From a bacterium (lineage in GTDB: Bacteria > Verrucomicrobiota > Kiritimatiellia > UBA8416 > CAMZLY01), in assembly GCA_030632465.1 (NCBI GenBank), contig DAOVUR010000011.1, positions 1-16,846 of the forward strand: a stretch of DNA of 16,846 nucleotides, given 5' to 3'. The notes beneath the pieces are model-generated. The model worked only from the letters and a program-made list of their open reading frames with translations, did no database searches and was not told the DNA's origin. The position numbers and the translations under genes were made by a program. Shown one piece after another: positions 5,772 to 14,279 of this stretch. How positions within the stretch are numbered: position 1 is the first letter of the stretch; each line of letters starts with the position of its first letter.

Positions 5772-6881
5772 ATGCAACCTGCAACTGCAGCACGAGAATT
5801 TGATATTAAAGGACGCCTTGTCAACGTTGATATTGTTGGACAAGGTAATGTCAATGACACCTATCAGGCCGTCTTTCGCGATGGCGGATCGGTAGAGCGG
5901 ATCATTCTTCAACGTATCAACAAACATGTGTTCGAGCAGCCTGACTGGATAATGGAGAACATGCGCTATATCACTGACCATGTTCTGGATATCTTTCGTG
6001 CTGAGCCCAGCGACACTCTTCGTGAATGGGGCATACCAAAGATCGTTACGCACAATAAAAAAGATTTCATGATTGATGACGATGGTGACTTTTGGCGGGC
6101 AATGTCCATGATTGATGATGCTAAATCTTACGCTAAAATCCGGAATTCTGAACATGCATACGAAGTGGGTATTGTCTTAGGGTGCTTTCACCGTACAGTT
6201 TCTAATCTTTCTAGTGATAATCTACACGATACCCTACCCGGATTTCATGTTACACCTAACTACCTAAGGCAGTATGACGAAATACTTGATGGTAATTATG
6301 AAGCTGAGCGAATGAATAATACGCCCGGCATGAAGAATATAATGAACTATATTGATAGCCATCGTGACAAAGTCAATATTCTTCAACATGCATTAGAACA
6401 GAATGAGCTACAGATACGAATTATTCATGGTGATCCGAAAGTTGATAATATCATGATTGATAACTTCACAGGATACGGAATAGGCATAATCGATCTAGAT
6501 ACCGTAAAGCCAGGTCTGCTGCATTACGACTTTGGTGATGCACTGCGCTCCGCCTGTAATCCGGCCGGTGAAGATGAAACAGACCTAGACTCAGTCTTCT
6601 TCGATATCGACCTATGTGCAGCATTTGTTGAAGGCTATATGGAACAGGCAAAAAACTTCATTACTGAAGCTGACAGAAACTATCTTTTTGATGCTATACA
6701 TCTGATCACTTTCGAACTAGGCCTGCGCTTCTTTCAAGATTACCTGGCGGGTGATAAATATTTCAAAGTTCGCTTTGAAGGACACAATCTAAACAGAGCA
6801 AAAGTCCAGTTCAAGTTATGTGAGAGTATCAAGGCTAACGAAAAAACAATTCGAAAAACCCTTGATGCATCAACTGAATAA
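5772..6881 (+). CDS. Phosphotransferase family kinase, hexosamine-kinase type
   Basis: A 369-residue cytoplasmic kinase of the aminoglycoside phosphotransferase/choline kinase fold. The glycine-rich nucleotide loop GQGNVNDTY lies at 23-31, the catalytic loop HGDPKVDN at 219-226 (D221 as base, N226 for metal), and the metal-binding DLD at 241-243 in IIDLDTVKPGLLHYDFGD. The IDLDT-x-x-PGLL-x-YDFGDA pattern is the one I associate with N-acetylhexosamine 1-kinases (NahK/LnpB type), so phosphorylation of an amino sugar at C1 is a reasonable guess, but the substrate is not proven. The start fits the family, since DIKGRLVNVDIVGQG begins near residue 11, and an in-frame TGA at 5760-5762 rules out a longer form. 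The Shine-Dalgarno is weak, and translation may be coupled to or controlled by the leader upstream. Confidence 0.8.
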   Translation: MQPATAAREFDIKGRLVNVDIVGQGNVNDTYQAVFRDGGSVERIILQRINKHVFEQPDWIMENMRYITDHVLDIFRAEPSDTLREWGIPKIVTHNKKDFMIDDDGDFWRAMSMIDDAKSYAKIRNSEHAYEVGIVLGCFHRTVSNLSSDNLHDTLPGFHVTPNYLRQYDEILDGNYEAERMNNTPGMKNIMNYIDSHRDKVNILQHALEQNELQIRIIHGDPKVDNIMIDNFTGYGIGIIDLDTVKPGLLHYDFGDALRSACNPAGEDETDLDSVFFDIDLCAAFVEGYMEQAKNFITEADRNYLFDAIHLITFELGLRFFQDYLAGDKYFKVRFEGHNLNRAKVQFKLCESIKANEKTIRKTLDASTE

Positions 6882-6979
6882 AATGTTTTTTAATAAAACT
6901 ACGAATAACGCTTGACTATTAACCCATAAAAACCGACTCTACTTGCATATTTTAATGTGGGAGAGGCAGAGAAAAATTC

Positions 6980-8008
6980 ATGTGGAATAGCTTTTTAAAT
7001 TTATTTTCGAACGACATTGGTATTGATTTAGGTACAGCCAACACTTTGGTCTTTGTAAGAGACCGTGGTATCGTCTTGCGCGAACCATCCGTAGTTGCAA
7101 TACAGACCGGGACTAAGCAAGTCTTAGCCGTTGGTGAAGAAGCAAAAAGAATGCTGGGGCGTACTCCTGGTAACATCACTGCTATTCGTCCTATGAAGGC
7201 TGGTGTTATTGCTGACTTCGAAATCACCGAAGCCATGTTAAGATATTTTATCAAAAAAATTCACAACCGTAGAAAAGTAGTTCGTCCACGAATTATTATT
7301 GCGGTGCCTAGCGATATTACCGAGGTGGAGAAACGAGCCGTCAAAGATTCCGCTACACACGCTGGTGCACGTGAAGTGTTTTTGATTGAGGAACCAATGG
7401 CTGCTGCCATTGGCGTGGGATTACCAGTGCAGGAACCTGCCGGTAATATGATAGTTGATATCGGTGGAGGAACCACGGAAGTGGCACTGATATCTCTAGC
7501 AGGAATTGTTTTTAGCCGAACAGTACGTGTCGGTGGCGATGAGATGGATGAATGCATCGCACAGTATATGAAGCGGGTATATAATTTGATGATAGGATTA
7601 CGAACCGCCGAAGAAATTAAGATAACAATGGGATCAGCCTACCCGGTTGACGATGAAACCAGCGTTGAAGTGAAGGGCAGAGACCTCGTGGCCGGACTGC
7701 CAAAAACACTTACTATTACTTCGGAAGAAATTCGTGAAGCATTACAGGAGCCAGTATCTTCGATTATTGACGCCATCAGAATCACTCTAGAACGTTGTCC
7801 TGCAGAATTAGCAGCCGACCTCGTTGATAGAGGCATGGTTCTTGCCGGCGGAGGTGCGTTGTTAACTGGTATCGATAAACTTATAGCTGAACAAACAGGA
7901 CTACCTGTACATCTAGCCGACGACCCTCTGGTCGCTGTTGCAGATGGTACTGGTGTTGTATTGAGTGAATTAAACTTCCTCAAAAACAACCCATCAGCTG
8001 ATCGATAA
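6980..8008 (+). CDS. mreB: Rod shape-determining actin homologue MreB
   Basis: A 342-residue MreB of normal length. Actin-fold nucleotide motifs are intact: phosphate 1 DIGIDLGTANT at 12-22, the catalytic-loop region IEEPMAAAIG at 136-145, phosphate 2 DIGGGTTEVA at 160-169 and the adenosine motif LAGGGALLTGID at 288-299. The N-terminus MWNSFLNLF looks amphipathic, in line with membrane binding by Gram-negative MreB. MreB filaments orient the elongation complex (MreC, MreD, RodA, PBP2), which is encoded immediately downstream. A purine-rich stretch (GGGAGAGGCAGAG, from 6959) precedes the ATG. The 98-bp gap before it contains TTGACT at 6912-6917 but no convincing -10, so the operon promoter is not resolved. 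Confidence 0.97.
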   Translation: MWNSFLNLFSNDIGIDLGTANTLVFVRDRGIVLREPSVVAIQTGTKQVLAVGEEAKRMLGRTPGNITAIRPMKAGVIADFEITEAMLRYFIKKIHNRRKVVRPRIIIAVPSDITEVEKRAVKDSATHAGAREVFLIEEPMAAAIGVGLPVQEPAGNMIVDIGGGTTEVALISLAGIVFSRTVRVGGDEMDECIAQYMKRVYNLMIGLRTAEEIKITMGSAYPVDDETSVEVKGRDLVAGLPKTLTITSEEIREALQEPVSSIIDAIRITLERCPAELAADLVDRGMVLAGGGALLTGIDKLIAEQTGLPVHLADDPLVAVADGTGVVLSELNFLKNNPSADR

Positions 8009-8119
8009 AGACCTGTTGCATCCATACATCTTATTATACTCCCAATTCTCACATCTGTGCTATGCCTATGTAATCTATACGCCGAAATAGGAATGTTATG
8101 TTTTGGAGAGTAGAATAAA

Positions 8120-9016
8120 GTGAGTAATAATAGAATAGCTGTAGTCATCTTGCTATTAGCAGTTGTTATACTGCTAAACCTACCCCTGCCCGCATCCATG
8201 CGAATTAAGGCTGGTGCACATAATACTGTTGCACCATTCCAAAATACAATGTCAGCAGTAACTCATACAGTAGGAAAAGTTTTCTCATCTATCCGCAACC
8301 CTAATCGTAACCTAAACGATAAAAAAGATATGCTCACCGAGATTGCCGAGCTTAAACTCAAACTCAAAGAAAACAAACTATTCGAGGACGAGAATATTGC
8401 ATTACGCAAATTGATTAACTTCAAGAATAGACAAAAAGTTGCACTAGTACTATGCGAAGTTATATCTAGACATGGAGCCAATGGATGGTGGCGTACAATT
8501 ACTGTTAATCGCGGTAGCGATGATGGCATCACTAAAGGTGCTGCAGTAATAACTACGGATGGGCTTATAGGAAGAATCTATGCTGTTTCAAAAAACACCA
8601 GCACCATCACGTTGATTACCGACTACAGCTGCAATATTTCGTGCGTTATCACACGAACCAAGGCTTTTGGTATTGTTCAAGGAAAAGGTATCGCTATTAG
8701 CGATAATGTACCTTTAGATATGCTCTGCCCTATCAACCCATTAGGAATGGACTATATATCTAAAAATGACAGCATTAAACATAACGATCTCGTTATCACT
8801 TCAGGACTGGGAGAAATTTTCCCTGCCGGACTCATTGTGGGACATGTAATTAAAGCAGAGCTAGACCGCTCAGGATTATATCAGCGTGCAACCATAATGC
8901 CTGCCGCTAACCTTTCAGAACTACGATACATCTTTGTGATTAAAAATAAAAAAGAAGAGACCAAAACAGCACTACCAAAACTACCAAGTCTCCCCACCAT
9001 GGAAGGTCTATTCTAA
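8120..9016 (+). CDS. mreC: Rod shape-determining protein MreC
   Basis: A 298-residue bitopic inner-membrane protein: one transmembrane helix at about 6-23, a coiled coil at about 66-100 (rich in Leu, Lys, Glu) for dimerisation, and the two-barrel periplasmic MreC domain from about 105 to 275. Conserved pieces include VNRGSDDGITKG, GLIGRI and VITSGLGEIFPAGLIVG. MreC joins MreB to PBP2 and activates it. The start is GTG at 8120 with GGAGAG at 8105-8110. It follows mreB after 111 bp and is 3 bp ahead of mreD. Confidence 0.95.
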   Translation: MSNNRIAVVILLLAVVILLNLPLPASMRIKAGAHNTVAPFQNTMSAVTHTVGKVFSSIRNPNRNLNDKKDMLTEIAELKLKLKENKLFEDENIALRKLINFKNRQKVALVLCEVISRHGANGWWRTITVNRGSDDGITKGAAVITTDGLIGRIYAVSKNTSTITLITDYSCNISCVITRTKAFGIVQGKGIAISDNVPLDMLCPINPLGMDYISKNDSIKHNDLVITSGLGEIFPAGLIVGHVIKAELDRSGLYQRATIMPAANLSELRYIFVIKNKKEETKTALPKLPSLPTMEGLF

Positions 9017-9019
9017 ATC

Positions 9020-9538
9020 ATGACTTATATAATTATGACATTATTACTAATCCTAGCGGCAACATTTCAGACGCTGTCTCCTGCATACGGTATCCTGGGA
9101 CAGGTGAAAATACCTATTCTTCTCGCCTTTGTTGTCTACTACTCATTAAACCGAAATACCGCCACTATGCTCATCGCTGCATTTATGGCAGGTATTCTGC
9201 AAGATGCACTCAGCCTGAGCCCGCTAGGTTACTCTTCTTCTATCTTTCTTTTTATCGGCTGGCTTATGAGTCGCTACCGCGGACTAGTTATGGCTGACTC
9301 TTTTATCACTCCCGTTATATTTGGAGCTGGTACTGGCATCGTTGCAACCTTGATGCATGCCCTACTCCTCGTACACAACAACCTCATAAATTTTAATCCA
9401 TTTTGGATATTACTAAGAATGCTAGGTAGCGGATTTCTTTGCGCACTCATTACCCCTGTAGTGTTCATGCTTACAAAAACACTTGATAGATCTGTAGGTA
9501 ATCTAGAAACAAAGGAGAATCCTTGTGAGTTCTGCTGA
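9020..9538 (+). CDS. mreD: Rod shape-determining membrane protein MreD
   Basis: A 172-residue, strongly hydrophobic protein with about five membrane segments, the expected size for MreD. Identification rests on size, membrane pattern, residues such as GILQDALSLSPLGYSS, and its place between mreC and mrdA. MreD is an integral part of the elongation complex. Only 3 bp separate it from the mreC stop and its own Shine-Dalgarno (GGAAGG at 9001-9006) is distant, so it is probably translated by coupling. Its last 14 bp overlap the mrdA start. Confidence 0.9.
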   Translation: MTYIIMTLLLILAATFQTLSPAYGILGQVKIPILLAFVVYYSLNRNTATMLIAAFMAGILQDALSLSPLGYSSSIFLFIGWLMSRYRGLVMADSFITPVIFGAGTGIVATLMHALLLVHNNLINFNPFWILLRMLGSGFLCALITPVVFMLTKTLDRSVGNLETKENPCEFC

Positions 9539-11345
9539 ACAGATTAATCATGAATTAGTACGTCTACGCGTCTTAATCGTAATACTTGCATCAGTTTTTG
9601 TTGCACTATTAACGATAATGTGGCGCGTACAAGTAGTAAACTCCACGCACTACACCAAAAGACTAGATAGGCAAAGTATCCGCCGTGTACGACTCCCTGG
9701 AGTCCGGGGTGCAGTTTATGATAGAAATGGTGTCTGCTTAGCCGGCAACAACCCTAACTACTGTGTTGCAATATATATTGAAGAACTTAGACAACCAGGT
9801 AGATGGGCAAATACTATTGATAAAGTAGAGGAAGTTATTGATACTATAAGCACCGAATTTAATATTAAAAGAGAAGTGACTCGTAAAAATATCGCAACTC
9901 ACATTCAGCGACGACTCCCCTTGCCTTTCCTAGCCTGGCGTAATATCTCACCCACAATCATTTCTCGGATCAAAGAATCTGATACGCCAATGCTTGGCGT
10001 TGATATTTACGTTGAGCCTGTTAGGACATACCCGCAAGGTAAAGCAGCTTCACATATCACAGGCTATGTCGGAACATTTAAACCAGCAAAAGATATCGAT
10101 ATCCCATACCACTACTACTTACCAGAGATGGAAGGTAGAGAGGGTATTGAAAGATCATGCAACGACATCCTTACAGGAACTGCTGGCGGCAGATTGATTA
10201 GAGTGGATGCATCTGGATTCAAACATGATAGAAAATTCGAGAAGGAACCTGTCCCAGGAACTGATATTCAACTGACCATCGATCTACGCATACAAGCCCT
10301 TGCTGAGATGGCCTTACATGGCGTGCGTGGTGCATGCGTAATCGTTGATCCCAATAATGGTGACATACTGGCCATAGCAAGCTCTCCGGCGTTTGACCTC
10401 TCCCGCTTCACACCTAGAATACCAACAAAATACTGGAAAGAGTTAAATGACGATAAACGGTTGCCACTTTTTAACAGAGCTATTAGCGGTGCGTATGCTC
10501 CAGGAAGCATCTTTAAACCACTAGTTGCTATTGCATCACTAGAGAATAAGAAAAATAAAGCAACTGATGAGTTTGATTGCCCTGGCTATTTTGAGCTAGG
10601 TAAATCTCGCTTTAAATGTTGGAAGTCTGATGGACACGGACTAATCGATATGCGTAAAGCTCTTGAGCAGTCATGCAATACATATTTCTTCCATGTCGGC
10701 CAAGAATGTGGTCATGAGAAAATTTACCACATGGCAGCTGCAGTTGGTCTTGGCTATAAAACAGGTGTACCACTAGGTGGCGAATCAGCTGGACTTCTAC
10801 CGAACGATGCATGGAAAAGAGCACGCTATAATGAACGCTGGCGTGGCGGCGATACTTGCAACTTCTCCATCGGACAGGGAGCTTTAAGCGTAACACCAAT
10901 TCAGATTGCACTATATACTGCAACTATTGCTAATGGTGGCACGCTTTACCATCCAAGACTGCTTCTTGACCAAGGCTCAAACTCACACAACCAACATAGA
11001 TGGACAACTGGCAAGATTGCCAACCAACTAAACTGGAGCGGATTAACCTTAGAAACTGTACGTGGCGGCATGTTCGATGTTATCAATGCCCCTACAGGCA
11101 CAGGGAAACGCGCTCTTATTCCCGGACTACTTATGGCAGGAAAAACAGGAACAGCTGAATATGGCACACGTAATAATCGCAAGAAGAATACTTGGATGAT
11201 CCTTTTTGCCCCATATACAAAACCTAAATATGCCATTGCTATGATAGTAGAAGATGGCATCTCTGGCGGGCTCACCGTTGCACCAAGACTAAAGCGCTTA
11301 ATGATCGGTATCCAGCAGTTAAAGAATAACGAGGAGACAGGATGA
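9525..11345 (+). CDS. mrdA: Penicillin-binding protein 2 (elongation transpeptidase)
   Basis: A 606-residue class B penicillin-binding protein. It has a cytoplasmic tail, one transmembrane helix (about 14-34), the N-terminal pedestal domain starting at LPGVRGAVYDRNG (57-69), and a transpeptidase domain from about 245. All three active-site motifs are present: SIFK at 328-331 (S328 nucleophile), SCN at 383-385 and KTG at 540-542. It cross-links new peptidoglycan in the lateral wall and is the target of mecillinam-type beta-lactams. The start is GTG at 9525 with an excellent AAAGGAGA at 9511-9518. Its stop overlaps the rodA ATG by 4 bp, consistent with equal production of the two partners. Confidence 0.96.
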   Translation: MSSAEQINHELVRLRVLIVILASVFVALLTIMWRVQVVNSTHYTKRLDRQSIRRVRLPGVRGAVYDRNGVCLAGNNPNYCVAIYIEELRQPGRWANTIDKVEEVIDTISTEFNIKREVTRKNIATHIQRRLPLPFLAWRNISPTIISRIKESDTPMLGVDIYVEPVRTYPQGKAASHITGYVGTFKPAKDIDIPYHYYLPEMEGREGIERSCNDILTGTAGGRLIRVDASGFKHDRKFEKEPVPGTDIQLTIDLRIQALAEMALHGVRGACVIVDPNNGDILAIASSPAFDLSRFTPRIPTKYWKELNDDKRLPLFNRAISGAYAPGSIFKPLVAIASLENKKNKATDEFDCPGYFELGKSRFKCWKSDGHGLIDMRKALEQSCNTYFFHVGQECGHEKIYHMAAAVGLGYKTGVPLGGESAGLLPNDAWKRARYNERWRGGDTCNFSIGQGALSVTPIQIALYTATIANGGTLYHPRLLLDQGSNSHNQHRWTTGKIANQLNWSGLTLETVRGGMFDVINAPTGTGKRALIPGLLMAGKTGTAEYGTRNNRKKNTWMILFAPYTKPKYAIAMIVEDGISGGLTVAPRLKRLMIGIQQLKNNEETG

Positions 11346-12586
11346 CTATAAATATCAAAAAAGATATCCTGCATCCAATACTTCGGATGGACTGGTTGAT
11401 GAATGTCGCAATCGTACTACTATTGATAACTGGAATAATGTTTGTATACAGCTCCTGTTATATCGATAACGAGCTGGCTGTGCGTCCTCTATACAAAAAA
11501 CAGATAGGATGGGCATTTATTGGCACATTAGGATATTTCTTCTTTTCTGTATTAGATTATCGCCGGCTACGAAAATTATCATGGTCTGGCTATTTAGCCG
11601 CTTTAGTTCTCTTAGTTACAGTTATATTTATAGGTAAAGAGATGTATGGCGCAAAACGATGGCTGATGCTTTTTGGTGAGAATGGCATCGGAATCCAGCC
11701 ATCAGAAATTGCCAAAATTTCTATTCTAATTCTACTGGCGCGTAAGCTTAGTATGCCGGGAGAAAATTTTGTAAGTTGGAAACCTATCTTGATGATATTA
11801 GCATTAGTCGGGCTACCAATTATGTTAATCATGCAGCAGCCGGACCTAGGTACATCATTAGTACTATTGCCGATGACGCTGATGATGATGTTTGTTGCCA
11901 ATGTACCGTGGAAGACTATCGGTACGCTTGCGCTAATAGGCATAACATGCATAAGCATTGTACTCGGGGCAGTATTAATACCCGAGAAACTTGGGGCAGA
12001 CAAAGTCGTACAGGCAAAAGTATTACGCCTTGTAGGACTCAAGCCTTATCACAAAAAACGTATTGATGTTTTCTTTAATGCCGAGCAGGACCCATTGGGT
12101 GCTGGCTGGAATAAAAGACAATCAGAGATTGCGGTAGGATCGGGCGGACTATGGGGCAAAGGATATTTAAAAGGAACTCAGAATATTCTAGGTTTCCTTC
12201 CTCGCTCTGTTGCTCCTAATGATTTCATCTTTTCTGTTATTGCAGAGGAGATGGGATTTATAGGTTCAACAGTTATCCTACTTATGTACACCACCTTAAT
12301 CGGGTGCGCAATACGTACAGCATTTGTCGCAATAGATAAATTTGGGCGCCTTCTCTGCATAGGAGTCGTGGCCATGCTGTTTACTCATGTTTTTATTAAT
12401 ATAGCGATGACGATAGGTTTTATGCCGATTACAGGCCTGCCGTTACCACTATTAAGTTATGGAGGGTCTTTTATGGTAGTAATGATGGCCACACTTGGTA
12501 TAGTACAGAGTGTATTTATCAGATCTCACCATTCCCCTATTATTTATAAGCAAGGTCGTTTATGGGAAACGACACCGGGAAGTTAG
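11342..12586 (+). CDS. rodA: SEDS peptidoglycan polymerase RodA
   Basis: A 414-residue polytopic inner-membrane protein with about ten helices. SEDS signatures are present: QPSEIAK at 119-125, QQPDLGTS at 165-172, PNDFIFSVIAEE at 292-303 and PLPLLSYGG near 370. D294 in the NDFIF motif corresponds to the Asp shown to be essential in RodA and FtsW homologues. RodA polymerises lipid II into glycan strands, and the adjacent PBP2 cross-links them. The ATGA overlap with mrdA and the pairing with PBP2 rather than a class B PBP3 indicate RodA rather than FtsW. Confidence 0.95.
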   Translation: MTINIKKDILHPILRMDWLMNVAIVLLLITGIMFVYSSCYIDNELAVRPLYKKQIGWAFIGTLGYFFFSVLDYRRLRKLSWSGYLAALVLLVTVIFIGKEMYGAKRWLMLFGENGIGIQPSEIAKISILILLARKLSMPGENFVSWKPILMILALVGLPIMLIMQQPDLGTSLVLLPMTLMMMFVANVPWKTIGTLALIGITCISIVLGAVLIPEKLGADKVVQAKVLRLVGLKPYHKKRIDVFFNAEQDPLGAGWNKRQSEIAVGSGGLWGKGYLKGTQNILGFLPRSVAPNDFIFSVIAEEMGFIGSTVILLMYTTLIGCAIRTAFVAIDKFGRLLCIGVVAMLFTHVFINIAMTIGFMPITGLPLPLLSYGGSFMVVMMATLGIVQSVFIRSHHSPIIYKQGRLWETTPGS

Positions 12587-12611
12587 AGTTTAATTAAAAT
12601 TTTATTATAAT
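12583..12611 (+). promoter_or_regulatory. Possible promoter between rodA and the RNase gene
   Basis: A perfect -10 hexamer TATAAT lies at 12606-12611 in the 48-bp AT-rich gap after rodA. The best -35 at 17 bp, TTAGAG (12583-12588), is poor. If active it would start a transcript with a leader of about 17 nt for the RNase gene and possibly lptD, on top of read-through from the mre genes. Confidence 0.35.
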
Positions 12612-12634
12612 CAGAAAGATAAGGAATCATAAAC

Positions 12635-14215
12635 ATGTTAGCTTGGGTTAAGAAAAAAGGGTCGAAAGTAGAAATAATTATTAATTCAGAAAGTCTCGAA
12701 ACAAGAGTCGCTGTTCTTGAAGGCGGCAAGGTGGAGGAGTTTCTGGTAGAACATCCAACAGAGGATCGCATTGTAGGAAGTATATTCAAGGGACGTATCC
12801 AAAACCTTGAACATGATCTACAGGCAGCTTTTGTAGATATCGGAATGAAGAAGAACGCATTCCTCCACTACTGGGATATGATCCCAGATGAAGATGCCTT
12901 CAAGGAGATCACCGGCTCATCAAACAAACGTCGACGAACATCTCGTAGAAAACGATATACAAATGAAGAGATCGATAAACACTTTCCGCCTGGATCAGAA
13001 ATTGTTGTGCAGGTAACAAAAGGTGCTATTGGTAATAAAGGGCCGCGTGTATCAGCAAATCTAAGTATCCCTGGCAGACATCTCGTCATGATGCCTGGAT
13101 CTAAACTTAAAGGTGTATCCAAAAAGATTAATGATGGCAAAGAACGTGAAAGACTAAAAAAGATAGTATCGCAACTACAAATACCAGAGAAAGTTGGGAT
13201 TATTATTAGAACAGCCGGTTCTGGCGCTCGCAAAAAAAGCTTTGCTGCCGATTTACGTGGCCTAGTCGCAATATGGGACGAGCTAAAGGCTGCTATAGCA
13301 GAAAAGAAGGGCCCATGCTGTCTCTATGAAGAGCCAGGGCTAGTAGAACGTATCGTACGCGATTGGTTGACTGAGGACGTCGATAAAATTATTGTGGACT
13401 CCGAAGAGCAGTATAATGTCATCCGCAATATTGCTGCGCGTATCTCACGCCGTGCACGCTCGCGCATCCAGATATATAAAGGTGATCTACCAATTTTCTC
13501 CCATTACAATGTGGATAAACAAGTTGAGGCGGCCTTTAGGCGTCGCGTTATGCTACCTTCAGGTGGACATATTGTTATTGATGAAACAGAAGCTCTAATC
13601 GCTATTGACGTGAACTCAGGACGCCACAAAGGTGCTGGGTCACAGGAACAAGCAATTCTAGAAGTAAACACACAAGCGGTAGAAGAAGTCGCAAGACAAC
13701 TACGTATACGCAATATAGGTGGCTTGGTTGTGATAGATCTAATCGATATGCGGATGCGCAAACACCAAAATGCAATATATAGAATAATGAAGGCCGCACT
13801 GAAAAGAGACCGTGCCCGTGTTAATGTACTACAAATTTCAGAACTTGGCATCATGGAAATGACCAGACAAAGAGTCGAAGAAAGTATACTTTCTTCTATG
13901 GTTGTTGATTGCCCATACTGCCATGGTCGTGGTACAGTTAAATCTTCTCTTAGTATGAGTGTGGATATTCAGCGACAAATCGCCGCTTTGATGCGTAGAA
14001 GAACATCAAATGGTAAGTCACTGGATCTGGAGGTAATAATACACCCAACTGTCTTAAGCAGAATGCAGAAAGAGGATGAACAATTTTTGATCGACTTAGA
14101 ATCAACATATGAAGGACACTTAACATTTAAGTCTGATCCACATAAGCATATGGAATATTTTATGATAAAAGATGCACAAACAGGTGATGCACTATATTCG
14201 GTTACTGAGAAATAA
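12635..14215 (+). CDS. rng: Ribonuclease E/G family endoribonuclease
   Basis: A 526-residue protein with the RNase E/G catalytic core and little beyond it, so it is closer to RNase G (489 residues in E. coli) than to RNase E. An S1-type RNA-binding domain spans about 40-145 (AAFVDIGMKKNAFLHYWD at 64-81). Catalytic metal ligands are D325 in IDVNSG and D368 in VVIDLIDM, 43 residues apart as in E. coli RNase E. The zinc-link CPYC (426-429) sits in CPYCHGRG and joins dimers. The S1 domain has an insertion rich in Arg/Lys (about 98-108, RRRTSRRKR). Role: rRNA 5' processing and mRNA decay. AAGGA at 12621-12625 supports the ATG. Confidence 0.93.
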   Translation: MLAWVKKKGSKVEIIINSESLETRVAVLEGGKVEEFLVEHPTEDRIVGSIFKGRIQNLEHDLQAAFVDIGMKKNAFLHYWDMIPDEDAFKEITGSSNKRRRTSRRKRYTNEEIDKHFPPGSEIVVQVTKGAIGNKGPRVSANLSIPGRHLVMMPGSKLKGVSKKINDGKERERLKKIVSQLQIPEKVGIIIRTAGSGARKKSFAADLRGLVAIWDELKAAIAEKKGPCCLYEEPGLVERIVRDWLTEDVDKIIVDSEEQYNVIRNIAARISRRARSRIQIYKGDLPIFSHYNVDKQVEAAFRRRVMLPSGGHIVIDETEALIAIDVNSGRHKGAGSQEQAILEVNTQAVEEVARQLRIRNIGGLVVIDLIDMRMRKHQNAIYRIMKAALKRDRARVNVLQISELGIMEMTRQRVEESILSSMVVDCPYCHGRGTVKSSLSMSVDIQRQIAALMRRRTSNGKSLDLEVIIHPTVLSRMQKEDEQFLIDLESTYEGHLTFKSDPHKHMEYFMIKDAQTGDALYSVTEK

Positions 14216-14260
14216 ACAGATATTCAGAAGCGCATATAACATATAGTCATTTGAAAATAT

Positions 14261-14270
14261 AAAAGGAGGA
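14261..14270 (+). promoter_or_regulatory. Strong Shine-Dalgarno of lptD
   Basis: AAAAGGAGGA lies 9 nt before the ATG at 14280. It contains the full AGGAGG core and is the strongest ribosome binding site in the window, which fixes the lptD start. Confidence 0.7.
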
Positions 14271-14279
14271 TCACACAAG

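Noticed and set aside
6912..6953. Promoter for mreB using TTGACT at 6912-6917
   Set aside because: No acceptable -10 lies 16-18 bp downstream; TATTTT at 6948-6953 is too far. The -35-like match alone is not enough.
8013..8040. Promoter before mreC using TATACT at 8035-8040
   Set aside because: The -10 is good, but the only -35 candidate (CTGTTG, 8013-8018) is poor, and the gene is most simply read from the mreB transcript.
7639..8199. 186-codon open frame antisense to mreB and the start of mreC
   Set aside because: It is a mirror of the MreB coding sequence with all MreB motifs on the other strand, and it has no domain of its own.
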